NCBI GenBank assembly: GCA_944326245.1
Contig: CALVDF010000010.1
Location: forward strand, 1-64,000
Reading direction: 5' to 3'
Origin: an uncultured Bacteroidales bacterium
GTDB lineage: Bacteria > Bacteroidota > Bacteroidia > Bacteroidales > UBA932
DNA length: 64,000 nucleotides
Below the pieces are notes generated by a model. The model made no database searches and was not told the DNA's origin. It saw nothing but the letters and a program-made list of their open reading frames with translations. The translations under genes were made by a program, and so were the position numbers. Shown here one piece after another: positions 56,587-64,000 of this stretch; position 1 is the first letter of the stretch; every line of letters begins with the position of its first letter.

Positions 56587-57033
56587 TTAGAGAACTATTG
56601 CCTTACCCTCGAGAGCCTCGATCTTCTCCTTGGCAGACTTGGAGAATGCATCTGCGGTCACTTCGAGCTTGGCTTTGAGCTCGCCGTTTCCGAGGATCTT
56701 CACCTTGTCGTTCTTCGAAACCAGACCGGCTGAAACGAGAGTATCGAAATCTATAACTGTGATATTTCTCTTCTCACTGAGTAACTGAAGTGCGGAGAGG
56801 TTGACAGCCTTGTACTCCACCCTGGTGGGGTTCTTGAATCCGAATTTGGGCAGACGTCTCTGGATAGGCATCTGACCTCCCTCGAATCCGATCTTGTGAT
56901 GGTAACCTGAGCGGGATTTTGCACCGTTCATACCACGTGTAGACTGTCCGCCGTGACCTGAACCCTCGCCCCTGCCTACTCGCTTTTCATTCTTACGGGA
57001 GCCTGCTGCTGGTTGTAAATTATGTAGTTTCAT
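56587..57033 (-). CDS. rplO: 50S ribosomal protein L15
   Basis: 148 aa with the Gly/Arg-rich N-terminal extension (GRGEGSGHGGQSTRGMNG) and the FEGGQMPIQRRLPKFGF block. Confidence 0.98.
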   Translation of the reverse strand: MKLHNLQPAAGSRKNEKRVGRGEGSGHGGQSTRGMNGAKSRSGYHHKIGFEGGQMPIQRRLPKFGFKNPTRVEYKAVNLSALQLLSEKRNITVIDFDTLVSAGLVSKNDKVKILGNGELKAKLEVTADAFSKSAKEKIEALEGKAIVL

Positions 57034-57052
57034 CTTTCTTTACCTTAAGAAT

Positions 57053-57235
57053 TTAGTTAATCTCTTCTACTTTTACAAGATGGAGAACCTTCTGGATCAT
57101 ACCGTTGGTCACGGGAGTGAGCTCTATCTCCACCGACTGGTGCATACGGTGCAGGCCCAGAGACTCGAGATTGGCCCTCTGCCTCTTGGTTGAACCGTTT
57201 TTGCTCTTGATCTGAGTAACTTTAACTTTTGCCAT
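57053..57235 (-). CDS. rpmD: 50S ribosomal protein L30
   Basis: 60 aa; KVTQIKSKNGSTKRQRANLE and the LGLHRMHQSVEI block identify L30, the short bacterial form. Confidence 0.97.
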   Translation of the reverse strand: MAKVKVTQIKSKNGSTKRQRANLESLGLHRMHQSVEIELTPVTNGMIQKVLHLVKVEEIN

Positions 57236-57247
57236 TGTCTTGCCTCC

Positions 57248-57766
57248 TTATCCTTTAAATACTCTTTGCATGGGAATACCGCGGACACCTGCCACAGTAT
57301 AGGCATCGCGGAGCTCAGCGAGGGCAGCGATGGTGGCCTTAACCAGGTTGTGAGGGTTGGACGAACCTTTTGACTTGGCAAGCACGTCCTGAACGCCTAC
57401 CGACTCGAACACGGCACGCATCGCACCTCCGGCCTTCACACCGGTACCGGGAGCTGCCGGTTTCATGAATACCTTGGCACCGCCGAACTTGGCCTCCTGC
57501 TCGTGAGGAATGGTTCTCTTGTTCAGAGGTACTTTTACGAGGTTCTTCTTGGCGTCCTCAATACCTTTTGAGATAGCGGTGGTGACTTCATTGGCCTTTC
57601 CGAGACCATAGCCTACAACGCCCTTCTCGTCTCCCACAACCACGATGGCTGCGAAGCTGAAATGGCGTCCGCCCTTGGTTACCTTGGTAACCCTCTGTAC
57701 TGCTACCAATCTGTCCTTGAGCTCCAGATCGGTGGTTTTTACTTTCTTAACGTTGATATCTGCCAT
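57248..57766 (-). CDS. rpsE: 30S ribosomal protein S5
   Basis: 172 aa; the double-stranded RNA-binding-like N-domain ([21 protein letters not shown]) and C-domain ([20 protein letters not shown]) are intact. Important for decoding fidelity. Confidence 0.98.
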   Translation of the reverse strand: MADINVKKVKTTDLELKDRLVAVQRVTKVTKGGRHFSFAAIVVVGDEKGVVGYGLGKANEVTTAISKGIEDAKKNLVKVPLNKRTIPHEQEAKFGGAKVFMKPAAPGTGVKAGGAMRAVFESVGVQDVLAKSKGSSNPHNLVKATIAALAELRDAYTVAGVRGIPMQRVFKG

Positions 57767-57772
57767 AGTCTC

Positions 57773-58135
57773 TTAGAATTTAAGACCGCCCTCGCGGGCT
57801 GCGTCGGCCAAACTTTTAACTCTTCCGTGATAGAGGTAGCCTCCGCGGTCGAATGAGACGGTGGAGATACCTTTCTCTACTGCACGCTCGGCGATGAGCT
57901 TGCCCACCAGTGCAGCCACTTCCGTGGCAGTCTTGCCTTTGACGGCCTCTGCAAGAGACTTGTCGTTGGATCCGGCGGACACAAGAGTGATACCCTTGGT
58001 GTCATCTATGACCTGAACGTAGATCTGCTTGTTGCTTCTGAATACGGACATCCTGGGTCTTTCGGGGGTACCGTTAACGACTTTACGGATACGGTAGCGT
58101 ATTCTCTGTCTTCTCTGTATTTTAGTCATTGACAT
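57773..58135 (-). CDS. rplR: 50S ribosomal protein L18
   Basis: 120 aa 5S rRNA-binding protein: [21 protein letters not shown] and the C-terminal [21 protein letters not shown]. The start could be the ATG at 58135 or two codons later (MTKIQ). Confidence 0.97.
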   Translation of the reverse strand: MSMTKIQRRQRIRYRIRKVVNGTPERPRMSVFRSNKQIYVQVIDDTKGITLVSAGSNDKSLAEAVKGKTATEVAALVGKLIAERAVEKGISTVSFDRGGYLYHGRVKSLADAAREGGLKF

Positions 58136-58151
58136 ATTCCTATCCTCCTAA

Positions 58152-58712
58152 TTATTTAGCGCCTGCGGACTTGCCTGCCTTGCGGCGTAGCTGTTCGCCT
58201 ACGAACTTGATACCTTTACCCTTGTAAGGCTCGGGAGCGCGCATAGAGCGGATCTTGGCGGCTACCTGGCCGAGAAGCTGCTTGTCACAGCTCTTGAGTA
58301 CGAGAACAGGATTCTGTCCTTTCTTCACGGGCTCAGCCTCGGCCTTGATCTCCGAGGGAAGCATGAAGTGGATGTCATGTGAGTATCCGAGAGCGAGCTC
58401 CAGGATCTGGCCCTTGACCTCGACGCGGTAACCGACACCGATCAGTTCCTGCTTGATGGTGAAACCTGTGGACACTCCTGTCACCATATTGTGAATGAGT
58501 GCACGGTAGAGTCCGTGCAGGGAACGGTGACGGGGCTGGTCCGTGGGACGGCTTACCGTGATTATATTCCCTTCAACGGATACTTTGATGTCAGGATCAA
58601 CTTTCTGACTCAGTTGTCCGAGCGGTCCTTTAACCAGTACCACATTGTCGGCGCCGACCGTTGCAGTCACGCCCTGCGGCAGGTGTACAGGCAATTTTCC
58701 AATTCTTGACAT
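58152..58712 (-). CDS. rplF: 50S ribosomal protein L6
   Basis: 186 aa; starts MSRIGKLPVHLPQGVT, has two homologous domains and the C-terminal PEPYKGKGIKFVGEQLRRKAGK motif that binds near the GTPase centre. Confidence 0.98.
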   Translation of the reverse strand: MSRIGKLPVHLPQGVTATVGADNVVLVKGPLGQLSQKVDPDIKVSVEGNIITVSRPTDQPRHRSLHGLYRALIHNMVTGVSTGFTIKQELIGVGYRVEVKGQILELALGYSHDIHFMLPSEIKAEAEPVKKGQNPVLVLKSCDKQLLGQVAAKIRSMRAPEPYKGKGIKFVGEQLRRKAGKSAGAK

Positions 58713-58733
58713 TGTTTTCTTACTTTTTTAACA

Positions 58734-59129
58734 TTAATAAACATAACACAGCACCTCGCCGCCGACATTCATGTCCTTGGCCTCCTTGTCGGTGATGATA
58801 CCCTTGGAAGTAGAGAGTATTGCTATACCCATGCCGTTGAGAACGCGGGGCATGTCCTCCACTCCTACATACTTCCTGAGACCAGGGGTGGATATCCTCT
58901 GGATCTTCTTGATAGCGGCCTGCTTTGTTGTAGGGTGATACTTCAGGGCTATCTTGATGGTATTGAAAGGAGTTCCCTCTACCAGCTTGTAGCTGAGGAC
59001 ATATCCTTTCTCATGGAGAATACGGGTAATCTCCATTTTCATCTTTGACGCGGGAATCTCTACGATCTTGTGCTTTGCGAGATACGCGTTTCTGACTCTC
59101 GTCAGGTAATCTGCTATTGGATCAGTCAT
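58734..59129 (-). CDS. rpsH: 30S ribosomal protein S8
   Basis: 131 aa; MTDPIADYLTRVRNA at the N-terminus and the C-terminal STSKGIITDKEAK block are canonical. In E. coli S8 represses the spc operon by binding its mRNA. The 83-base gap between rpsH and rpsN is unusually wide for this cluster and might hold such a site, but I see no clear mimic. Confidence 0.98.
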   Translation of the reverse strand: MTDPIADYLTRVRNAYLAKHKIVEIPASKMKMEITRILHEKGYVLSYKLVEGTPFNTIKIALKYHPTTKQAAIKKIQRISTPGLRKYVGVEDMPRVLNGMGIAILSTSKGIITDKEAKDMNVGGEVLCYVY

Positions 59130-59212
59130 TTTGTTTGTTTTGTTTTAGTGGTTCGACGCCTGTTGCAGCGCCCGATATCCAATGGTTTATAAATTGAATT
59201 GTATGATTTCTT

Positions 59213-59482
59213 CTACCAGGAAGCTTTTCTTACTCCGGGGATCAGACCCTTGCTGGCCATTTCGCGGAACTGAATACGGCTGATGCCGAACACGCGCATA
59301 TACCCTTTGGGACGTCCGGTGATGGAGCAGCGGTTGTGCTGACGGCAGGGACTCGAATTCTTGGGGAGTCTGTCGAGAGCGGCCCAGTCGCCGGCTTCCT
59401 TAAGAGCTTTACGTTTTTCTGCGTATTTAGCGCACATTCTCGCACGTTTCACTTCGCGAGCCTTCATTGATTCTTTTGCCAT
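59213..59482 (-). CDS. rpsN: 30S ribosomal protein S14, long zinc-free form
   Basis: 89 aa; [21 protein letters not shown] and [24 protein letters not shown]. The length and the lack of a CxxC...CxxC zinc site mark the long form. Confidence 0.98.
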   Translation of the reverse strand: MAKESMKAREVKRARMCAKYAEKRKALKEAGDWAALDRLPKNSSPCRQHNRCSITGRPKGYMRVFGISRIQFREMASKGLIPGVRKASW

Positions 59483-59491
59483 ATCTTGTAT

Positions 59492-60097
59492 TTACGATTT
59501 TTTGTTCTTAAAAGGCAGTCCGAATTCACGGAGAAGAGCGTGTGCTTCCTCGTCCTTCTCTGTGGATGTCACAAAGGTAATCTCAAGTCCGAAAATCTTG
59601 GTAATCTTGTCGATGTCAATTTCGGGGAAGATGATCTGCTCCTTGATGCCAAGGGTATAGTTTCCACGGCCGTCGAACTTCTCGTTGATTCCGTTGAAGT
59701 CACGTATACGAGGCAGGGAGACTGCAATGAGCCTCTCCAGGAACTCATACATGCGGGCACCCCTGAGGGTAACCTTGACACCGATTGCAGTTCCGCGACG
59801 GAGTTTGAAGTTGGAAATATCCTTGCGTGAGTAGGTAGTCACTGCCTTCTGGCCTGCGATGGCTGTAAGCTCCTGCTGAGCCACCTCTACAAGCTTCTTG
59901 TCACCTGTAGCATCGCCGATACCCTGATTGAGGGTTATCTTCACGAGCTTGGGCACCTGCATTACTGTCGCGAAGCCAAATTCCTTCTGGAGCTTGCCGA
60001 TGATCTCCTCTTTGTATTTCTTCTGAAGATTGGGAACGTATCCTGCCAAGCTGACATGCTGTTCCTGCTTGGTCTCTTCTACTTTTTTCTTTGCCAT
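59492..60097 (-). CDS. rplE: 50S ribosomal protein L5
   Basis: 201 aa, 5S rRNA-associated central-protuberance protein. The [16 protein letters not shown] and [20 protein letters not shown] segments are canonical. It has a short charged N-terminal extension. Its ATG overlaps the end of rplX by one base. Confidence 0.98.
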   Translation of the reverse strand: MAKKKVEETKQEQHVSLAGYVPNLQKKYKEEIIGKLQKEFGFATVMQVPKLVKITLNQGIGDATGDKKLVEVAQQELTAIAGQKAVTTYSRKDISNFKLRRGTAIGVKVTLRGARMYEFLERLIAVSLPRIRDFNGINEKFDGRGNYTLGIKEQIIFPEIDIDKITKIFGLEITFVTSTEKDEEAHALLREFGLPFKNKKS

Positions 60098-60420
60098 TAT
60101 TTGATCTCCTCTCCTGATTTTTTAGCGTAACGGACCAACTTTCCATTCTCGCCCATACGGCGGCCGATCCTGGTCGGGCCTCCCTTAGCGGGATCCACTA
60201 CCTGGAGGTTGGAAATATGAATTCCGGCTTCCTGTTTGATAATACCGCCCTGGGGATGCTTGGCGTTGGGCTTGGTGTGCTTGCTCACCATATTGACACC
60301 CTCCACGATTGCGCGGTCCTTCTTGGTGATGATCTCGAGAACCTTTCCGGTCTTGCCCTTGTCATTGCCGGCGTTCACGTAGACCATGTCTCCTTTCTTG
60401 ATATGTAATTTCTTGTTCAT
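60097..60420 (-). CDS. rplX: 50S ribosomal protein L24
   Basis: 107 aa assembly initiator with the KOW motif ([21 protein letters not shown]) and the [20 protein letters not shown] segment. Confidence 0.98.
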   Translation of the reverse strand: MNKKLHIKKGDMVYVNAGNDKGKTGKVLEIITKKDRAIVEGVNMVSKHTKPNAKHPQGGIIKQEAGIHISNLQVVDPAKGGPTRIGRRMGENGKLVRYAKKSGEEIK

Positions 60421-60438
60421 GTCTGTACCTCCTATAAA

Positions 60439-60804
60439 TTATAGTACCTCAGGTGCAAGAGAGACTATCTTCATGTAGTTGTCGCGCAGCTCGCGGGCAA
60501 CGGGACCGAAGATACGGGTTCCGCGGACCTCGCCCTGGTTGTTCAAAAGCACGCAGGCATTGTCGTCAAAACGGATATATGAACCGTCGGCACGACGGAT
60601 TTCTTTCTTGGTGCGCACTACTACGGCCTTGGAGACCGATCCCTTCTTGGCGTCACCGCCGGGGATAGCGCTCTTGACAGCGACTACAATCTTGTCACCG
60701 ACACTGGCATAACGGCGGCGGGTACCTCCGAGCACACGTATGCACAGAACCTCCTTAGCACCGCTGTTGTCAGCTACCATTAAACGTGATTCCTGTTGTA
60801 TCAT
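60439..60804 (-). CDS. rplN: 50S ribosomal protein L14
   Basis: 121 aa; [19 protein letters not shown] and the C-terminal [22 protein letters not shown] are canonical. Confidence 0.99.
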   Translation of the reverse strand: MIQQESRLMVADNSGAKEVLCIRVLGGTRRRYASVGDKIVVAVKSAIPGGDAKKGSVSKAVVVRTKKEIRRADGSYIRFDDNACVLLNNQGEVRGTRIFGPVARELRDNYMKIVSLAPEVL

Positions 60805-60805
60805 T

Positions 60806-61060
60806 TTACTTCACTTTTTCTACGATTTCTACTAATCTCCAGCGTTTGGTCTTGCTCAAAGGACGTGTCTCCATGATGCGGACCGTATCGCCTTCGTCGC
60901 ATACATTCTTTTCGTCATGAGCGACGAACTTGGTGGTCTTGTTCACGAACTTGCCGTAAACAGGGTGCTTTTCCTTGATTCTTACAGCAACGACAATTGA
61001 CTTGTCCATCTTGTTGCTGACCACCACCCCGATTCTTTCCTTGCGTAAATTTCTTTCCAT
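60806..61060 (-). CDS. rpsQ: 30S ribosomal protein S17
   Basis: 84 aa OB-fold 16S rRNA-binding protein: [21 protein letters not shown] and [20 protein letters not shown]. Confidence 0.99.
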   Translation of the reverse strand: MERNLRKERIGVVVSNKMDKSIVVAVRIKEKHPVYGKFVNKTTKFVAHDEKNVCDEGDTVRIMETRPLSKTKRWRLVEIVEKVK

Positions 61061-61066
61061 AACGGT

Positions 61067-61273
61067 TTACTCTTCTGCTTTAGCCTGTTTTTCCTTTTCA
61101 GTCAGGATGGTGAGCATACGGGCGATGTCCTTTCCTGCCTTTCTGATCTTTGAGGTATCCTCAATGGGGGAGACGGCATGGTTGACCTTCATCTGCGCCA
61201 GGTTCGCCTTCTCGGTTTCTATGCGCTCGCGCAGGTCCTTGATAGACATTTCTCTGATTTCCTTGGGTTTCAT
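61067..61273 (-). CDS. rpmC: 50S ribosomal protein L29
   Basis: 68 aa, two-helix protein near the exit tunnel: MKPKEIREMSIKDLRERIE and the IRKAGKDIARMLTIL segment. Confidence 0.97.
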   Translation of the reverse strand: MKPKEIREMSIKDLRERIETEKANLAQMKVNHAVSPIEDTSKIRKAGKDIARMLTILTEKEKQAKAEE

Positions 61274-61291
61274 TTCTTCTCCTCCGGTTTA

Positions 61292-61714
61292 TTACTGTTC
61301 AACATAATCTCTGCGGACCACAAACTTTGTGGTTACAGGCAATTTCTGGGCTCCGAGACGGAGAGCCTCCTTGGCTACTTCCATGGGCACACCCTCTGCT
61401 TCGATGAGCATACGGCCGGGAGTGATGGGAGCTACGAATCCCTCGGGATTACCTTTACCTTTACCCATACGGACCTCAGCCGGTTTCTTTGTGTAAGGTT
61501 TGTCAGGGAAAACGCGAATCCAAATCTTACCTTCACGTTTCATGTAACGCACTACAGCCTGACGGGCAGCCTCGATCTGCTGACCGGTGAGCCATGCCGA
61601 CTCAAGGGTCTTGATGCCGAAAGAGCCGAAAGAAAGCTCGGTGCCGCGATGGGCATTGCCTTTCATGCGGCCTTTCTGCTGCCTTCTGAACTTGGTTTTC
61701 TTTGGTTGTAACAT
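61292..61714 (-). CDS. rplP: 50S ribosomal protein L16
   Basis: 140 aa; [19 protein letters not shown], the [24 protein letters not shown] loop that contacts the peptidyl-transferase region, and the C-terminal [12 protein letters not shown] block. In most bacteria rpsC directly precedes rplP. Here the gene is first in its cluster and has its own consensus promoter about 70-100 bases upstream. Confidence 0.98.
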   Translation of the reverse strand: MLQPKKTKFRRQQKGRMKGNAHRGTELSFGSFGIKTLESAWLTGQQIEAARQAVVRYMKREGKIWIRVFPDKPYTKKPAEVRMGKGKGNPEGFVAPITPGRMLIEAEGVPMEVAKEALRLGAQKLPVTTKFVVRRDYVEQ

Positions 61715-61782
61715 TGTCTATACTTTTTGTAAGTCTATTATTTCCAATCAAATAAATACAATTCTCCCATTAAACGGGGCTG

Positions 61783-61813
61783 CAAAGATATTACAAATTC
61801 CTGTAATGCCAAA
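61783..61813 (-). promoter_or_regulatory. Promoter of the rplP-rplQ operon
   Basis: The minus strand reads TTTG (61810-61813), 19 bases, TATCTTTG (61783-61790), a full Bacteroidetes consensus. It predicts a leader of about 60 bases that includes a small CCC/GGG hairpin. Confidence 0.85.
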
Positions 61814-61998
61814 CTTTTTTCAAGATTTTTTGGAAATATTTTTTCATATTTTCGACAAACGGATTTAAAGGTCAAAATACGGGTGCTCAACCGATTATAA
61901 AAATATAAACATTTTCCTCCATTGCATTTTGGACACACCTGCAGGATACGGCAGGCAGCACAGGAGGCCCGGTCGCCGAATACGTGATGCAACAACGG

Positions 61999-62035
61999 GA
62001 AAAAAGAAGCCGCTCCATCAGGGGCGGCTTCAAAA
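61999..62035 (-). terminator. Terminator of the outer-membrane barrel gene
   Basis: GAAGCCGC (62006-62013) pairs perfectly with GCGGCTTC (62024-62031), and a T run follows on the minus strand. Confidence 0.9.
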
Positions 62036-62061
62036 TCATACTACTAACAACAGTATATCAC

Positions 62062-62898
62062 CTAAAAGCGGAAAGCCAGTTTGAGACGCGGCATTGTCAG
62101 GATCTTGATGTCATGGTTTATTGCACGGTACGGAGTCATGCCCGAAGGATGAAGCTCCATGACGCTGCACTGGTACATGCCCGGGAAAACTTCAACACCA
62201 AGGACGAGACCGGGAGCCACAGAATAATCGATACCTGCTACGAATCCGCCCTGTACCGCCCACGACTGACCGGCCTGATAAGAAGGCGTCGTCAGCTCTA
62301 TGGGATCACCGTTTCCGTCAACTTCACCTGTGTAAGGCAGCATCGTCTCCAGACGGGCAAACTGATATCCGAACACGACTCCTACATAGGGAGAGATGCG
62401 CGGGTTGTCCGGCAGAAAGTAGAAATTGGTACCTATCTGGGTGTAGAACACATGATTGGTCCTGCCTACTACATAATCTGCATTGGGGATAGGCATATCC
62501 GGCACTGTAAAATCGCCCTCGATAAAGTCCCTTTTCGGTGTAAGGTTGATGTTCATCCCGAACATCACGTTGACATCGAAACGCTTGTGGACGAAATAAG
62601 AGTAACGGATACCGATGCTGTTGACAATACTGTTGCTATTCATACTGCCAAGATCGAGGAACACCAGCGGGTCTGCCCCGAAACCGATGTCCGTCTGGCC
62701 ACCCATCCCATAGTTACCGTAGGGCATCAGGTAGTTAAGGCCATAGGTCTCGTTGTAAAGCGAGAAGTTGGAGGAGCCGAGCAGCAGTGAAAACTGCATG
62801 TCTCCGGCTTTGGGGGCCTCTATGGCATAGGACTGTGCCTTGACCTGGGCAGACAGGGCCAGGATCGCCAGAATGGTTATGAATAGACTTTTTCTCAT
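62062..62898 (-). CDS. Outer-membrane beta-barrel protein
   Basis: A 278-residue protein with a signal peptide (LSAQVKAQ) and alternating aromatic strands that end in LKLAFRF, with the terminal Phe typical of barrel insertion signals. Probably an eight- to twelve-stranded barrel of unknown function. It follows a coiled-coil protein gene by 12 bases on the same strand, suggesting a joint envelope role. Confidence 0.78.
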   Translation of the reverse strand: MRKSLFITILAILALSAQVKAQSYAIEAPKAGDMQFSLLLGSSNFSLYNETYGLNYLMPYGNYGMGGQTDIGFGADPLVFLDLGSMNSNSIVNSIGIRYSYFVHKRFDVNVMFGMNINLTPKRDFIEGDFTVPDMPIPNADYVVGRTNHVFYTQIGTNFYFLPDNPRISPYVGVVFGYQFARLETMLPYTGEVDGNGDPIELTTPSYQAGQSWAVQGGFVAGIDYSVAPGLVLGVEVFPGMYQCSVMELHPSGMTPYRAINHDIKILTMPRLKLAFRF

Positions 62899-62910
62899 GA
62901 CAGGTGCTGT

Positions 62911-64000
62911 TTACGCTTCGGGATTACCGTCACCAAGGCCAAGGACATTGGTGATGTAGTCATTAAGAAGCTCATTGTAGAAGTTGAATTCATCGAGCAG
63001 CTTGTTGTAAGCCTCTTCTGCCTTTTCGAGCTCGCGCTCTGCATCCTCAAGAGCCTGCTGGAACGGATCATCAGAAGCCAAAAGACGATCCAGAATATCC
63101 TGAGCCTCCTGAAGATCTACTTCATACTGATCAACTACATACTCCAGGTATTCTACATATCCTGCCTGAATCTCTTCAAGATTCTCTTCAAGAGGATTGT
63201 AGACCACGCCGTTTATCTCTATCTCATAACCGCCGATAATTCCATCGAGAACGGAAACCGTAGTGTTGAGACGGCCTATCTTTGCTTCAATAACTGCCTT
63301 CTCGCTGTTGGTCATTCCAATGAGCTTGGATATCTCCACATCTATGCTGTCTATCACGGCGTTCTGCTCCAACATCTCATCTCTGATCTCAGCCAACTGG
63401 TTTGTGAGGGCATATATCTGTTCGTAGAGAGCCTTGTCGTTTTCAGTATCGTTGTCAACGACAGCCTCAAGCTCAGCAAGCATGGTTTCAAGATCTGCGA
63501 TGACATCTTCAAACTTGCTGTTGTTGGCTATCCATTGCTCTGCACTTTCAATCATGAACTGCCATAGATAGTTCTCCAACATACCACTGTATGCAAGATC
63601 ATAAAGATCTGAATATCCCAAATCATTGAGAAGCTTGGTTCTCTCGGCATCATTACCAATTTCAATCATGGAATAATACCCTACTTTAGGGAATTCTTCA
63701 GGGGTGAAATCAAAGACAAAGTACTTGCCATAGCCGACATAGTCCAAAGTCATCTCCATTTCGGAGAAATCAAGGCTGTACAATCCCTCAGATGATTTAT
63801 TCCACTGCTGAAGTATACACCAGTCGATCGTATCGGCACTGGCTGAGGTTTCATAAGTATAACGCAAATCTGCATAATAAGATGAATGATATGCGCTTGA
63901 TGAATTTCCATAAGCTTCAACCACAAAAGCATACTCAATGTGGTTCTCCGCATCCACCGCAGATGTCAGGTTGGCGTAGGTGATATTCTCCCATCCGGGA
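62911..64000 (-). CDS. Coiled-coil protein, 5' end beyond the window
   Basis: The frame is open to the right edge, so the true start lies outside. A GTG at 63957 is only an internal codon: upstream residues GWENITYANLTSA continue the same beta-rich style. The visible part begins with a beta domain rich in Ser/Tyr and continues as long acidic coiled coils (LETMLAELEAVV, ALEDAERELEKAEEAYNKLL) with little hydrophobic membrane character. Possibly a surface or periplasmic structural protein paired with the barrel downstream. I do not recognise the family. Confidence 0.65.
   Translation of the reverse strand, partial: PGWENITYANLTSAVDAENHIEYAFVVEAYGNSSSAYHSSYYADLRYTYETSASADTIDWCILQQWNKSSEGLYSLDFSEMEMTLDYVGYGKYFVFDFTPEEFPKVGYYSMIEIGNDAERTKLLNDLGYSDLYDLAYSGMLENYLWQFMIESAEQWIANNSKFEDVIADLETMLAELEAVVDNDTENDKALYEQIYALTNQLAEIRDEMLEQNAVIDSIDVEISKLIGMTNSEKAVIEAKIGRLNTTVSVLDGIIGGYEIEINGVVYNPLEENLEEIQAGYVEYLEYVVDQYEVDLQEAQDILDRLLASDDPFQQALEDAERELEKAEEAYNKLLDEFNFYNELLNDYITNVLGLGDGNPEA

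Larger units (their letters stand above)
61715..62061. other. Intergenic region replacing the usual rpsC junction
   Basis: This 347-base gap holds, from left to right, the rplP leader, its promoter (61783-61813), an AT-rich stretch without recognisable features, and the terminator of the next outer-membrane gene (61999-62035). A Cys-rich minus-strand frame (CAACRILQVCPKCNGGKC) is open across it, but it runs through the rplP promoter and I do not regard it as a gene. I see no remnant of rpsC or rplV. Confidence 0.6.

Noticed and set aside
59130-59212. Possible regulatory RNA structure or missing small gene between rpsH and rpsN
   Set aside because: No stable hairpin or convincing S8-site mimic and no frame with ribosomal-protein character were found.
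61738-61995. Cys-rich 85-residue frame (CAACRILQVCPKCNGGKC) on the minus strand
   Set aside because: It runs through the rplP promoter and leader, has no promoter of its own, and matches no family I recognise beyond a vague SPASM-like Cys pattern. It might be a gene remnant.

Overview
The window reads as a chromosomal segment of an anaerobic, probably host-associated member of the Bacteroidales (Bacteroidota). I cannot name a genus from sequence alone. The evidence is: promoters of the Bacteroidetes type (TTTG, 19-22 nt, TAnnTTTG) in front of many genes; BACON-domain surface lipoproteins; a DsbD/TlpA/Omp28-like redox cluster; an rseC-rnfBCDGEA operon; a Tgt and an L36 lacking the usual zinc cysteines; and almost no strong Shine-Dalgarno sites.

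Layout. 1-600 is non-coding as far as I can tell and holds a short purine-rich repeat patch. 672-3293 (minus) is rpsO-pnp. 3408-10365 is mostly thiamine and one-carbon metabolism: a YgjP-like metallopeptidase, thiE, a TPP riboswitch controlling thiC and a Thi4-type thiazole synthase, then on the minus strand thiD, a second ThiE/TenI-like gene and glyA. 10441-15963 (minus) is an envelope thiol-redox operon (dsbD, Omp28-like lipoprotein, TlpA-like thioredoxin, outer-membrane barrel). 16150-20234 holds a BACON lipoprotein and a membrane-spanning TPR/AraC regulator, followed by a SpoU methyltransferase. 20831-34029 (minus) is one tight 16-gene run with two M23 peptidases, MerR, Nif3, a zinc-ribbon protein, an aminotransferase, DnaB, a DUF3108 protein, RseC, the whole Rnf complex and a small TPR protein. 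34127-36140 holds a GH33 sialidase facing a bile-acid/sodium symporter family protein.

36137-41915 (minus) is alaS, a gene fusing an LptF/G permease to methionyl-tRNA formyltransferase, and thiN. 41993-44246 is a second LptF/G permease and tgt. 44334-47192 holds threonine dehydrogenase divergent from a LytS/LytTR two-component pair. 47170-50974 holds surface lipoproteins and a GSCFA protein. 51108-61714 (minus) is the spc-alpha ribosomal cluster from rplP to rplQ, including secY, map, infA, rpmJ and rpoA. The S10-side genes normally found upstream of rplP are absent; rplP has its own consensus promoter, and the next genes outward are an outer-membrane barrel and a coiled-coil protein cut by the window end.

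The most unusual points are the permease-Fmt fusion, the ribosomal superoperon broken between rpsC and rplP, the His-type Thi4 under TPP riboswitch control in place of ThiGH, and a thiD promoter built into the glyA terminator with a predicted leaderless start.
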